From the NCBI GenBank assembly GCA_001657325.1, contig LWRO01000004.1, positions 1 through 64,000 of the forward strand: DNA of 64,000 bases, read 5' to 3'. Shown here one piece after another: positions 33,145-42,741 of the stretch (position 1 is the first letter of the stretch; every line of letters begins with the position of its first letter). The translations under genes and the position numbers were made by a program. The DNA is from Geitlerinema sp. BBD 1991-9 (GTDB taxonomy: Bacteria; Cyanobacteriota; Cyanobacteriia; Cyanobacteriales; Geitlerinemataceae). The notes under the pieces are model-generated. The model made no database searches and was not told the origin of the DNA. It saw only the letters and a list, made by a program, of their open reading frames with translations.

Positions 33145-35415
33145 TTAGAATTCAGAATCTCGAGCTTGAAATCCTCCTAACTCGTACCCGATAAACTTGA
33201 CGCGAATCCTCGGTTCAAACAAACTCGGGTACAGCGTTGAAAATTTAAACCCATAAATGCGTTGAGGCAACTGTCCCTGGAAAATTTCAAAGGCTTCGGT
33301 ATCGTTTTGGGGAAGGTGACTCAACCAAACACCATCTTCAGAGTTTCCCGTTAAAATTTTATATGTCCGTTCTTCGCCATCCATATCGCGAACTGTCACC
33401 ATGACAGGAGGAACTCGGAAAAAGGATTTCATTAATTTACCCAACCAGGAATAATTAAACTCGACTGAGGCACGAACGATCTCTCCATCTTCGGCTTCAA
33501 ACAATCCCAATTCATCCCAAACGATCGAAATTTCGCGTCCTTGCCGTTCTCCCACACAGCGATTTTCGGGTGATGGTTCCAATACCATCAAATTCCCCAA
33601 CTTGGGAAGGGTCACAAAATCGGGAACGTTGGGGGAAATTTGATAGTTACAGGTGTAATAAAACGCTGTTGCGGGTGCGTCAAAGAATGGATGTCGTCCG
33701 TCTACCGCGTGGAAGTTATACAATAAGAAATCTCGTGGCTCGGTAGCAAGACTGTCGCGATTTGCAAAATCGAGATAGGGACGATAGGCGGCTTGGGATT
33801 GGAAAATGGGACGAGGGTTCCAATTGAGTTGATTTGCTGGAACGAGAGAGGTCTCCCACGGAATAACATCGATGGTTGCGTCCCCGATAACGTCGCGAAT
33901 TTCGGGAGGAAGAATGACTCCTTCGAGGTTGTTCTGGCTTTGTACTGTTAACTCTCGTCTGAGTTTCCCTGGATTGAAGAAATACCCTGCTTTTTCTTTA
34001 ACTAAAGCGGGGGCGAGCGGACGTGCTAGATTTTGGGGGTAGTAGTTTGAATAGAGTTGAGAATAGTGGCTGTAACTGATCAAACAGAGAATTAAACCGA
34101 AAAGGTGAAAGCCATAAGCAAACTTGCGCCAAAATCCCGGTCGAATTTGGACAGCGCACAAGGCCAAAATTAACGGCATACTAAAGAAAAAACGGATGAC
34201 GTGTGCGCCTTGTCGGACAAAACCGTGCTTGAAGGTCAGTAAAATGACGAGTAGCATGGCGAGAGAAAAGCTGGCATTTCCATCTCTCGCAACTAAGGTT
34301 AACAGAAAGAGTAAGCCGACTATTTCAACGATTGCCAATCCGAGTTCGAGGGGGGAACCTACGTAACTCATAGCACTGGAATAGCCAGCAGTGATATTGG
34401 AATATCCTTGGAGATAGGCGAAAAGGGAAGGTTGCGAGAAAACGATAATGCTGAGGAGACTAATCCCGTAGAGGATTCGCGTTACAAAGTGGCTGATATT
34501 TGCAAGATCTGGGGTTTTATTTTCGTGAATCACTTCTGATTCTGAGTCTGCTTCTATAAGTTCGAGTTCGCTAGATTCTTCTTGCTTGAATCGTTCGCGG
34601 AAGCGGTACTGAACACGGTCGAACTTTTTTAAAGCCTTCGGAATTAGCCAAAATCCAAGGACGATCGAAGCGGAGAATGAAATTGCAACTTTGCTAATAT
34701 TGCTGAGGTTAGTTGGTGCGAGAAATAAAAAGGCGGTGGTTCCAGCCGCGAGTTGAGAATCTAGCAATAATAGTAAGTTTGTCCGAATGTTTCGATCGAT
34801 TTGAAGTTCCCACAATACGCGGATGGCAAAGAATAAAAATAACGAAACAGAAGCTTGCAAGCCGAGGGAGACTTTACTATGGAGAAGAAAACCGCCTGCT
34901 GCACCGACACCGATCGCCCAGTATTGTGCCGATTTTCCTTGCCAAAAGTCTCGGAATGATAAAATTAAAACGATTATATATAATAATTGATATTCGGTTT
35001 GTAGCGCTTGATAAAAGTCGGAGATGAGATATGGAAAGCTAACGCTCAAACCGATCGCGAGTTGTTCGATAATGTTGCGAGATTTTAAGATTCGCCCGAT
35101 CGTAAAACCAAAAAGTGCAATATGAACTATTATTTTAAATAAGAAGATGTCCCAAAAATTGCCGTTTATAACGGCACCGCGAACCAGATACCCAAACGGC
35201 CCGTAAGTAAAAATAATATCCTTGCCGAAGATCGCACCATTTTCGGCCAGCTGGCTGATGCCGTATTTCCAGGAGGGATCGAGTCCAGTGTCAATCGGTT
35301 TTGGGATGGGTAAAAATGCAAAAAATAGATAGAGTCCGAGGAGAGAGAGAAAAAAATAAATGATGGTTTGAATATCGATCGTGATTTGAATGGGTTTAAT
35401 GGAATTGATTTTCAC
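33145..35415 (-). CDS. Large multi-spanning membrane protein of unknown function
   Basis: 756 residues with about twelve hydrophobic helices (to residue about 445) and a C-terminal soluble domain of about 300 residues rich in Tyr, Pro and beta strands. An N-terminal loop reads DPSWKYGISQLAENGAIFGKDIIFTYGPFGYL, notable for its acidic and Tyr/Gly/Pro residues next to the first helix; the layout again resembles GT-C enzymes. A cytoplasmic acidic loop (about residues 285-305) interrupts the helices. It lies between the DUF2079 gene and a glycosyltransferase-39-like gene. I cannot assign a named family. Confidence 0.6.
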   Translation of the reverse strand: MKINSIKPIQITIDIQTIIYFFLSLLGLYLFFAFLPIPKPIDTGLDPSWKYGISQLAENGAIFGKDIIFTYGPFGYLVRGAVINGNFWDIFLFKIIVHIALFGFTIGRILKSRNIIEQLAIGLSVSFPYLISDFYQALQTEYQLLYIIVLILSFRDFWQGKSAQYWAIGVGAAGGFLLHSKVSLGLQASVSLFLFFAIRVLWELQIDRNIRTNLLLLLDSQLAAGTTAFLFLAPTNLSNISKVAISFSASIVLGFWLIPKALKKFDRVQYRFRERFKQEESSELELIEADSESEVIHENKTPDLANISHFVTRILYGISLLSIIVFSQPSLFAYLQGYSNITAGYSSAMSYVGSPLELGLAIVEIVGLLFLLTLVARDGNASFSLAMLLVILLTFKHGFVRQGAHVIRFFFSMPLILALCAVQIRPGFWRKFAYGFHLFGLILCLISYSHYSQLYSNYYPQNLARPLAPALVKEKAGYFFNPGKLRRELTVQSQNNLEGVILPPEIRDVIGDATIDVIPWETSLVPANQLNWNPRPIFQSQAAYRPYLDFANRDSLATEPRDFLLYNFHAVDGRHPFFDAPATAFYYTCNYQISPNVPDFVTLPKLGNLMVLEPSPENRCVGERQGREISIVWDELGLFEAEDGEIVRASVEFNYSWLGKLMKSFFRVPPVMVTVRDMDGEERTYKILTGNSEDGVWLSHLPQNDTEAFEIFQGQLPQRIYGFKFSTLYPSLFEPRIRVKFIGYELGGFQARDSEF

Positions 35416-35445
35416 CCCAAAGCGATCTCCTAGCGATCGATGCGT

Positions 35446-37071
35446 TTAACGGACTCGATGGAACGGGTGTGAAAACTTCAGACTGCGCCATCGAGATTCT
35501 AAATAGGATACACCAATACACATCAGTAACCACAGCGACGGTAAGACGGGACGAAGATATCGATCGCCACGATCGACTGACCAACTGGTGACATCGACAT
35601 AGGCGACTAAAACCACGCGCACGACGATACAGAACAGTAGGATTCCCGACAACCATAGCGGAATTAGGCGAGAATCCCGAAAACACACGAGTTCGACGAG
35701 AAATCCCAACACCGCCAATCCCAAGAGAACGGGAAACGCCAGTTGATACGATCGAGACACCACCGTAACGACCCCGTCTTTAAATCGATCGAACAGTTGC
35801 TGTCGCCGTTGGAAAAAGTCGGCCGGTTCGCGGGTAATTTTGGCATAGTACTGCTGGCGAAGTTCGATGTCTTCGACTCCAGAATCCAGTTTGAGGGGTA
35901 GAGAACTGGTCGTGAGATTGTAGCTGAGTCTCGCGATTCCATACAGCCAGGGTTGGAGGATCTCGGTGGAGAGAGAAGGAACGAAGCTGGCGAAATCTTG
36001 CGCTTTACAGCGAAGGAGATTTCGATCGCAAGCCGTATCGACTTCTCGAGCAATTTGTTGGTAAAATCCTTCAGTTTCTAGGGCAGATCGATAATAGCCT
36101 TCATCTTCCACAGCATCTCGTAAAGCCCAAAAAAACACCCCTGCGGCGTAGTCATCGCAAATTCCCATGTCACAGGAGACTTTTCGCCACCCTCGATCGA
36201 TCTCGATTTCCAACGAATCCTGTAACCGCCGAAAACTGGGACTGACTGCGTAAATTTCTTCTCTCGTTGCCTGAGGAACGGCGATTTGAGGGCGATGGCG
36301 TTCGGGAGAGACGCGACGCAAGCTGCTGTAAGCCGCCGTCAGACCCGGAGATTTGAGATCGTAGGTGTTATAAAGGCCGTATTGGAGATAGTTTACAAAC
36401 GCGAACGTCGAGGTTACAAAAATGACGGGAGCGATCGAAAAAACAGCGGCATACAAAAGTTTTCGTAAGTTTTGAAGCCGCGAGCGAATTGCGATAACTC
36501 CGTAAGTTAGTGCGACGATGGGGACGATCCAAATCCCTTCTGGACGTGTATTCCAAAACAACGCTAACGCAATTCCCAAGCCGAGAGAATCTTGAAAAAA
36601 AAGTCGTTCGCTTTCGACATCTTTCAACAGATTCAACAAGCCCGCCAAAATTGTTGCTGTTAGCGGTAAATACAACACTTCTTGTAACGTTTGGCGGTTC
36701 CAGTGGTAGGAAAAAGGAGCCAAAGCGTAAATAGCAAAAAACAACAGCGTCAGCCACCGTTTGGGGAGCCATCGATCGATTGCCGTCGCTAAAAACAAAC
36801 CCGCTCCTAAATATAAAAACTCCTGAGAAATTCGCAGCGGCAGTCCCAACCAATAACTCAACAAAATAAACCCAGGATATCCAGGCTGTCGCACTAAGGT
36901 TAATTCACCATACGGAACGTTTCCCCGTAATAAATTCGTTGCCGTAATAACGTATCTCAAATTGTCGTGAAATGCGATCGACGCACGAATTGGAAGATGG
37001 GCGACCGCCCACAGTTTAAACACTGCGATCGCGATCGCCCAAAGCCAAATCGAACGAACGACAGACTTCAT
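35446..37071 (-). CDS. Glycosyltransferase family 39-like (PMT_2-type) membrane protein
   Basis: 541 residues. The first loop after helix 1 has HDNLRYVITATNLLRG followed by LVRQPGYPGFILLSYWLG, the arrangement typical of PMT_2/ArnT-like GT-C transferases (acidic residue, then PGYP). About eleven helices in total; the central region (about 230-430) is a soluble loop with cysteines (KVSCDMGICDD). Such enzymes move a sugar from a polyprenyl phosphate to a lipid, glycan or protein outside the membrane. It starts 3 bases after the stop of the HlyD-family adaptor gene, so it belongs to the same transcript. Confidence 0.7.
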   Translation of the reverse strand: MKSVVRSIWLWAIAIAVFKLWAVAHLPIRASIAFHDNLRYVITATNLLRGNVPYGELTLVRQPGYPGFILLSYWLGLPLRISQEFLYLGAGLFLATAIDRWLPKRWLTLLFFAIYALAPFSYHWNRQTLQEVLYLPLTATILAGLLNLLKDVESERLFFQDSLGLGIALALFWNTRPEGIWIVPIVALTYGVIAIRSRLQNLRKLLYAAVFSIAPVIFVTSTFAFVNYLQYGLYNTYDLKSPGLTAAYSSLRRVSPERHRPQIAVPQATREEIYAVSPSFRRLQDSLEIEIDRGWRKVSCDMGICDDYAAGVFFWALRDAVEDEGYYRSALETEGFYQQIAREVDTACDRNLLRCKAQDFASFVPSLSTEILQPWLYGIARLSYNLTTSSLPLKLDSGVEDIELRQQYYAKITREPADFFQRRQQLFDRFKDGVVTVVSRSYQLAFPVLLGLAVLGFLVELVCFRDSRLIPLWLSGILLFCIVVRVVLVAYVDVTSWSVDRGDRYLRPVLPSLWLLMCIGVSYLESRWRSLKFSHPFHRVR

Positions 37072-37074
37072 GCT

Positions 37075-38649
37075 TTAACGCACGTTTTCCAAGCTGCGCG
37101 TACCACCCGTAAACCGGTCGAGAAAAATACTCAGCACCGTCCGATTTCGCACTTTAATATTGGCACTGACCGCCATCCCTGCTTGCAAGTCAATTTGCCG
37201 ACCTGTTTTCAGTTCAAAATACTGTTGTTCGAGTTCGATCGTCACCGGAAACGCATAGAACGGACGGTTTTGTTCCGGTTCCAAAACATCTTCCCCGATC
37301 GAAACTAACTCACCGGGAAGCGTTCCGAACTCCGTCGCTGGGAACGCATCAATTTGCAGCTCGACTTCCATTCCCTCCTCAATAAAACCAATATCTTTAT
37401 TGGTCACAAAGACGTTCGCGATGAGATTACTATTCGGAACGATCCGAATGGCAGGTTCCGTCGTATTAATCACAAAACCTGTCGTTCCCGTTTCCTCGTT
37501 CGCTGCGAAGTTCGGCAACACCTCAAACACGATTCCGTCAATAGGCGATCGAATTTCCGTATATTTCAACTCCTGCTCGGCGCGAGCGAGCTGACTGCTC
37601 AGTTGCGTGTCCTGCTTCTGGTTTTCAGCAATCACTTGATACGCTTCCCGCTGCGAAGAAGCGATGATATTTTGCAGTCGGGCGTTCGCTTCCAAAACCG
37701 CTGCCCGCAGGCGCTGTTCCTCACCCAACAGCCGATCTTTTTCCGATCGCCGTGCCAGCAAATCCGACTCCAAGCTGGTAATTTCCGCTTCCCGCCGCTG
37801 CATTGCTTCTTCTAGCTGCGTCATTTCCCCTTGACGTTCGAGGATTTCGTCTTGAGTACTCGACACTTCCCGTTCGCGGGTAATGACCTGTTGACGTTGT
37901 CGCGTCACCTGCAACCGAGCGATGCCCCCATTTTCGAGGAGCGGTTCCAAGTCCGCTAAAACCGCACGATCCTCGTCCAAGAGCGCCCGAGCTTGCGTCA
38001 GTCGTTGCTGAGCTTCCCGAAAGCGTTCCTGAGCGGTCGCGAGCTGTTGTCGATCGGCCGCCCGTCCGTTTTCCGTAATCGTCAAACGATTTTGCGCGTT
38101 TTCAATTTGTGCAGTGGTGGCCGCGATCTGTCCTTGCACCTGCGTCAACTGCGCTTCCAGTTGTCGGATTTGGCTTTCCGTCGCATCCTTCTGCGCTTCG
38201 AGTTCCCGAATGCGAGCGTTAACGCGCTGCTGCTGGGTTCGATCGAACTCGTTGCCCTCGCCGACGTAATCTAACCCGCTCACCTGAGCTTGATACGCTC
38301 TGGCTTCACTGCGGCGTTGGTCTCGCGCTTCCCGCAACGCTTCCACGTCTGCTCGTGATACAGTTGAATCCAACGTCAACAGTAGGTCGCCTTCTTTAAC
38401 CTCATCGCCGCCGTCGACGTGAATTTCCCGGACCACACCACCGACCGGTAACTTAATTTCTTTGACCGAGCCTTCCGGTTCCAGTTTGCCCTGAGCGGGG
38501 ACGGATTGGTCGATCTTCGCTAAACTAGCCCACAACAATCCCGAAGTCGTGATACCCACGATCAGCCAGATAAACGCCCGTGCCCAAAACGCAGGCTGTT
38601 CGAGGATAACGGGTTGGTCTTGAATGGATTCGAGTCGTTCGATATTCAT
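37075..38649 (-). CDS. HlyD-family membrane fusion protein of type I secretion
   Basis: 524 residues. One N-terminal membrane helix (about 27-47), a lipoyl half-motif (GKLEPEGSVKEIKLPVGG), a very long coiled coil (about 95-345, Gln/Arg/Glu rich), a second lipoyl half (LKYTEIRSPIDGIV) and a C-terminal beta-barrel region. HlyD-type adaptors bridge an inner-membrane ABC transporter to a TolC-like pore. It lies 45 bases downstream of the cognate ABC transporter gene. The pair resembles Synechocystis Sll1180/Sll1181, reported in export of an S-layer-type protein; that equivalence is from memory. Confidence 0.88.
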   Translation of the reverse strand: MNIERLESIQDQPVILEQPAFWARAFIWLIVGITTSGLLWASLAKIDQSVPAQGKLEPEGSVKEIKLPVGGVVREIHVDGGDEVKEGDLLLTLDSTVSRADVEALREARDQRRSEARAYQAQVSGLDYVGEGNEFDRTQQQRVNARIRELEAQKDATESQIRQLEAQLTQVQGQIAATTAQIENAQNRLTITENGRAADRQQLATAQERFREAQQRLTQARALLDEDRAVLADLEPLLENGGIARLQVTRQRQQVITREREVSSTQDEILERQGEMTQLEEAMQRREAEITSLESDLLARRSEKDRLLGEEQRLRAAVLEANARLQNIIASSQREAYQVIAENQKQDTQLSSQLARAEQELKYTEIRSPIDGIVFEVLPNFAANEETGTTGFVINTTEPAIRIVPNSNLIANVFVTNKDIGFIEEGMEVELQIDAFPATEFGTLPGELVSIGEDVLEPEQNRPFYAFPVTIELEQQYFELKTGRQIDLQAGMAVSANIKVRNRTVLSIFLDRFTGGTRSLENVR

Positions 38650-38694
38650 AATTCTTTTGGCTGAGGTGGCACGGCACGCACCACCAACCGTGGT

Positions 38695-41682
38695 TTACAA
38701 CTGCGATTCTTGCTGTTGGTACAGACAGTAATAACGTCCTTTGAGTGCCATCAATTCTTTGTGAGTGCCTTGTTCGACCACAGCCCCCGCATCCATCATT
38801 AAAATCACGTCAGCATTTTGAACGGTGGGGAGACGGTGGGTGATGAAAAAGACCGTGCGTCCTTTGAACTCTTCGACGAGGTTTTGACACACCAAACTTT
38901 CTAGGTTGTAATCGAGGGCGCTGGTGGCTTCGTCGAGAATGAGCAGACGCGGTTTTTGTAGTACCGTGCGTGCGATGGCAATCCGTTGCCGTTGTCCCCC
39001 CGAGAGCGAGGCACCCCGTTCGCCGACGATGGTGTTGTAGCCCTGGGGTAAGGTCATAATAAAATCGTGTGCGGCCGCGACTTTCGCTGCTTCAATAATT
39101 TCATCGTCGCTGGCTTCGGGATTGTTTAAGGCGATGTTGGCTTTAACCGTATTGTTAAACAAGAGCGTGTCTTGGAGTACCACACCGATCTGCCGTCGCA
39201 GGGAGTACAGTTCGACTTTACTAATATCGTAACCATCGATTTGGATGCGACCGCTTTCCGGGGGATACAGCCGTTGTACCAGCTTCATGAGGGTACTTTT
39301 CCCGGAACCGCTCTGTCCGACGATCCCGACAAACGAGCCGGCTGCATATTCGAGGTTGACGTTAGCCACTTGCAGCGGACCGCTGGGGTTAAAGCGGAAG
39401 CAGACCTCTTCAAAGGTCACCTGACCTTCGATGTTCGGGAGGGGGATATTGAGTCGATCGGAGTCGTCACTTTCGGGTTCGGAGCCGAGAATGTCTCGCA
39501 GACGCTCGATCGACATCCCAACTTCTTGGAAGCTCTGCCAAACTTGGACGAACCGCAACAACGACCCGGTCACGTTCCCCGAGATAATCCGGAACGCGAT
39601 GAGCTGACCGAGGGTCAATTCGTTTTGCAGCACCAAATACGCACCCACCCACAGCAGCAGCAACCCGGACAGTTTGTTGAGGAATCCGGCCACCGAGCTG
39701 GCGGCGGTATTGGTCAAAATAGTACGGAAACCGGCGTTCATGTAACGCGCGTACCGTTCGTACCAGTTCCAACGGGAGGTCAACTCGATGTTTTGTGCCT
39801 TCACCGTCTGAATCCCGTTGAGGGTTTCGACCAGGTACGACTGCGCGTCGGCGTAGCGTTCGGCCCGTTTTCGTAGCAGTCGCCGCACGATGGGGGAGAC
39901 GAACAGAATCAAGGCGGTGAAGAAGGGAACGGTGATCAACGCCACGAAGGTCAGCACCAAGCTATAGGTGACCATGACGGCGATGTAAACCACTGAGAAC
40001 ACGGCATCGAGGACGACGGTGAGAGCCGTTCCCGTCACGAACTGGCGGATGTTCGCCAACTCATTGATCCGTCCTGCGATGTCGCCGACGCGCCGCTTGT
40101 CGAAATACCCTAACGGGAGGCGGAAGAGGTGATCGATCACCTCCGACCCCAAGGTTAAGTCGATGCGGTTTGTCGTATCGACGAACAAGTACGTTCGCAA
40201 GCTAGTCAGCAAGGCCTCGAACAAGGCCACCCCAACCATGAAGATCCCTAAAACGTTCAGGGTGTCGATACTGCGCTGTCCCAAGACTTTGTCAATGATG
40301 ACCTGGGTGAGCAACGGGTTCGCCAGTCCGAACAGTTGAACGAAAAAGGAGGCGATGAAGACCTCGATGAGTACTTTTTTGTAGCGTAAGAGCGAGGGGA
40401 CGAACCACCAGAAGCTGAATTTTTCGGATTGATCGCCGGCTGGCGGTTGGACGAGAACCACCTCCGCGATATCACCTTCGATCGTCTCGGCAATTTGTTC
40501 GGGGGTTCGGTGGAGGATGCCGACCTCGGGAACGGCAAGAACGACTTCTTTCTCGCTAATGCTGTAGATGACCGCATAGCTGTCTTGCCATTGCATCATT
40601 CCGGGGGCTTTAAGCCGCCCGATGGCGTTGGTGGGAACGCGGGCCAGTTGTGCGCTGACTCCCAGGGTCGGCATAATCGTCCCGCAACCGTAGAGAGAAA
40701 CAGCCCCTTTGCTTTTGAGTTGTTGTTCGAGCAGTTTGCGAATCGCGTCTTTGCGGAAGTTAATTCGCATATGCTTGCAGAGCATATGGAAGCAAGCCAA
40801 AGGCGATCCGATGGGACCGCTGCCGCGCACGTAGGGATATTTCGGCGGCGGTGCGAGGGGATCGCGGGGGGGTTCTTGTGGGCGAGGGGGTGCTTCGGTG
40901 ACTCCGGAAAGGGCGCTCGATTCTTCGGAGATGGGGACGATCTGCCCGTCGGTTTCGGGCGTGACACTGGGGAGCGATCGAGCGACGTTTTGCGGCCAGG
41001 GCAACCCCACCAATCTCAGGGGGGAAGGGAGCGTGATGGCAGACAGTCGATCGAGGTCGAGGCGACTTCCGATGTCGGCATCGCCGAACTTGCCGCTGCT
41101 GATCAGCCAAACCCGATTTCGATCGAGTCGGTTGGGGTCGAGTTGAGTTCCAGCGGGGAAGTCTAAAACCGTGGCTTGCGGCCAGATTTCATAACAGAGA
41201 TCTTTGGCATTGGAGCTGGTATCGGCACGGCGTTGGAGTTCGGCGCTGGTCAGCTCGAAGACTTCGCTGAGACTTGGGTGTTCGCGAACGGCTCGATCGA
41301 ACGACGGCTCGGCACTCAGACCGGCACGAAAGTCTTGGACGGGAATGCTGATACAGACGGTTTCCGTTGAAGCGATGACGGTTTCGCAGGGAATGCCCCG
41401 CACGACTCCAATCCAGCCGAGGACTTCCCCTTCACCGACGACGCGCAAGCTCGTCGTTCGCTCGATGCGTCGATCGTAGCCTAAGACGCGCACTTGGCCT
41501 TGGTAAATGATGGAAATTTGAGCGGGCATTTTGTCCCGCACTAAAATGGGTTGACCGACGCGGTAGCGCAACAGTTGAGCTTTCGCTGCTAACTGCCGCA
41601 CCGTTTCCGGTTTCAGTCGATCGAACGGAGCCGTTTGGCGGAGAAAGTCTGATATTTGAGGTTGAGACGTTGTCTGAGTCAT
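38695..41682 (-). CDS. Type I secretion ABC transporter with N-terminal cyclic-nucleotide-like domain and degenerate C39 peptidase domain
   Basis: 995 residues. Residues about 18-130 resemble a cyclic-nucleotide-binding fold; 270-285 is proline-rich; about 285-400 is a C39 peptidase-like domain in which the catalytic Cys position is Ser293 (GSPLACFHML) and the catalytic His position reads Ser in QDSYAVIY, so it is probably a non-cleaving substrate-binding domain as in HlyB. ABC membrane domain about 425-700, nucleotide-binding domain about 745-985 with Walker A GQSGSGKST, signature LSGGQRQR and Walker B LLILDEATSALD. It overlaps the isomerase gene by ATGA. No substrate gene with a clear RTX or double-Gly leader is in the window. 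Confidence 0.88.
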   Translation of the reverse strand: MTQTTSQPQISDFLRQTAPFDRLKPETVRQLAAKAQLLRYRVGQPILVRDKMPAQISIIYQGQVRVLGYDRRIERTTSLRVVGEGEVLGWIGVVRGIPCETVIASTETVCISIPVQDFRAGLSAEPSFDRAVREHPSLSEVFELTSAELQRRADTSSNAKDLCYEIWPQATVLDFPAGTQLDPNRLDRNRVWLISSGKFGDADIGSRLDLDRLSAITLPSPLRLVGLPWPQNVARSLPSVTPETDGQIVPISEESSALSGVTEAPPRPQEPPRDPLAPPPKYPYVRGSGPIGSPLACFHMLCKHMRINFRKDAIRKLLEQQLKSKGAVSLYGCGTIMPTLGVSAQLARVPTNAIGRLKAPGMMQWQDSYAVIYSISEKEVVLAVPEVGILHRTPEQIAETIEGDIAEVVLVQPPAGDQSEKFSFWWFVPSLLRYKKVLIEVFIASFFVQLFGLANPLLTQVIIDKVLGQRSIDTLNVLGIFMVGVALFEALLTSLRTYLFVDTTNRIDLTLGSEVIDHLFRLPLGYFDKRRVGDIAGRINELANIRQFVTGTALTVVLDAVFSVVYIAVMVTYSLVLTFVALITVPFFTALILFVSPIVRRLLRKRAERYADAQSYLVETLNGIQTVKAQNIELTSRWNWYERYARYMNAGFRTILTNTAASSVAGFLNKLSGLLLLWVGAYLVLQNELTLGQLIAFRIISGNVTGSLLRFVQVWQSFQEVGMSIERLRDILGSEPESDDSDRLNIPLPNIEGQVTFEEVCFRFNPSGPLQVANVNLEYAAGSFVGIVGQSGSGKSTLMKLVQRLYPPESGRIQIDGYDISKVELYSLRRQIGVVLQDTLLFNNTVKANIALNNPEASDDEIIEAAKVAAAHDFIMTLPQGYNTIVGERGASLSGGQRQRIAIARTVLQKPRLLILDEATSALDYNLESLVCQNLVEEFKGRTVFFITHRLPTVQNADVILMMDAGAVVEQGTHKELMALKGRYYCLYQQQESQL

Positions 41683-42434
41683 GCGGATGGTGAAGGTGAA
41701 GACAACCGATCGATTTCAGCAGAAACGAGGCTTTGAACTTCGGTTTGCAGCCAGCCTGCAAAAAGTTCGTCGAGCATTCGCGCTCGCATGGCATCGTCGA
41801 GCTGGGCCGGGTGGAACTCTTCTAAGCGAATGATGATAAACCACTCGGCGAGTGCGCGGGGCGGCCACAACTGTCCCGGTTGGCTGACGGAAAGCAATTT
41901 TCCGATGGCCGGGTGGGGACGATTGAGCGGCACGGGACCGAGTTTCCCCCCCGTTCGCGCTTCGGGGCCCTGTGAGTATTCACGAGCGCATTCTTCAAAG
42001 GTTTGTTCCCCTTCTTGGATGCGATAGTACAGTTCTTGGGCTAATCCATCGTCTTTGGTGCGAATGAGCGAATAGACAACTTGGTCGAGACTGCTTTTTC
42101 GGGTCATGAAGTGCGATCGCACTTTGCGTCCCCAGGTCTCTTCTTTGTATTTTTGGAGTAACACCGGACGCACAGCCACTTCTTCAAACTCGGCAGGGGT
42201 CATAGCATGAGCTTTCAGCCATCCCTGCTGCGCTTCCGGAGAGGTAAGCTGGTGTTGCTGGCAAAATTTCTGAATGGCTGCCTGTTTTTCTTCGTCGGTA
42301 CAGGTGTAGTCGGCAACAGCTCGATCGATGACCAACCCCTGTAAAAACTGGGGCATGAGTTGGTAGCGCTTCAATAGTTTAGGTATTTCGCTGGCGGTAA
42401 TCTCCCGATCTCCCACTTGAAAAACTTCAGTCAT
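41679..42434 (-). CDS. Parvulin-type peptidyl-prolyl isomerase (PpiC/SurA-like)
   Basis: 251 residues without a signal peptide. A helical N-terminal SurA-like chaperone domain (about 1-130) is followed by the parvulin fold: EGEQTFEECAREYSQGPEARTGGKLGPVPLNRPHPAIGKLL (landmarks TFEECAREYS and GGKLGPV) and WFIIIRLEEFHPAQ. It is the first gene of the secretion run, overlapping the ABC transporter gene, which implies a chaperone role for the transported protein inside the cell before export. Such isomerases accompany T1SS genes in several cyanobacteria. Confidence 0.85.
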   Translation of the reverse strand: MTEVFQVGDREITASEIPKLLKRYQLMPQFLQGLVIDRAVADYTCTDEEKQAAIQKFCQQHQLTSPEAQQGWLKAHAMTPAEFEEVAVRPVLLQKYKEETWGRKVRSHFMTRKSSLDQVVYSLIRTKDDGLAQELYYRIQEGEQTFEECAREYSQGPEARTGGKLGPVPLNRPHPAIGKLLSVSQPGQLWPPRALAEWFIIIRLEEFHPAQLDDAMRARMLDELFAGWLQTEVQSLVSAEIDRLSSPSPSA

Positions 42435-42670
42435 CGTCTCGCGTCAATTCAACCCACAGCACAAGTAACACTTTCAAATCTGTTGTCGTCAGCTGTCGCC
42501 CTTCTGACTCGACGACCTCGCTTCTGACAACTGACCGCCATCTGTGTAAAGCCATACTAATCGATTTTGCCCCTTACAAGCGAATTGGATCGCGCCCATC
42601 GGGCCAGACCGACTTCGATCGAGGGATGTTCCTTTTACAGCGCATCGTTAACCGTCAACAGTGAGCTGTA

Positions 42671-42691
42671 GGGGCGGGAAGATCCCGCCCC
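42671..42691. repeat. GC-rich palindrome of the GGGGCGGGA type
   Basis: GGGGCGGGA (42671-42679) and TCCCGCCCC (42683-42691) with a 3-base loop, preceded by GTA; it belongs to a class of short dispersed palindromes common in cyanobacteria. It lies between the transaldolase stop and the isomerase start. No T-run on either strand. Nothing else is recognised in 42435-42741. Confidence 0.75.
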
Positions 42692-42741
42692 CAGGATCGT
42701 TCGCGACGGGTCAAAAAATTCTCTTTGACGACCGCTGCGAT

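Noticed and set aside
39172-39876. Second long plus-strand frame (234 codons) inside the ABC transporter
   Set aside because: Antisense shadow of the transporter membrane and nucleotide-binding domains.
40429-41166. Long plus-strand open frame (245 codons) opposite the secretion ABC transporter
   Set aside because: It mirrors a well-supported ABC gene, has no family resemblance and reflects codon bias of the opposite strand.
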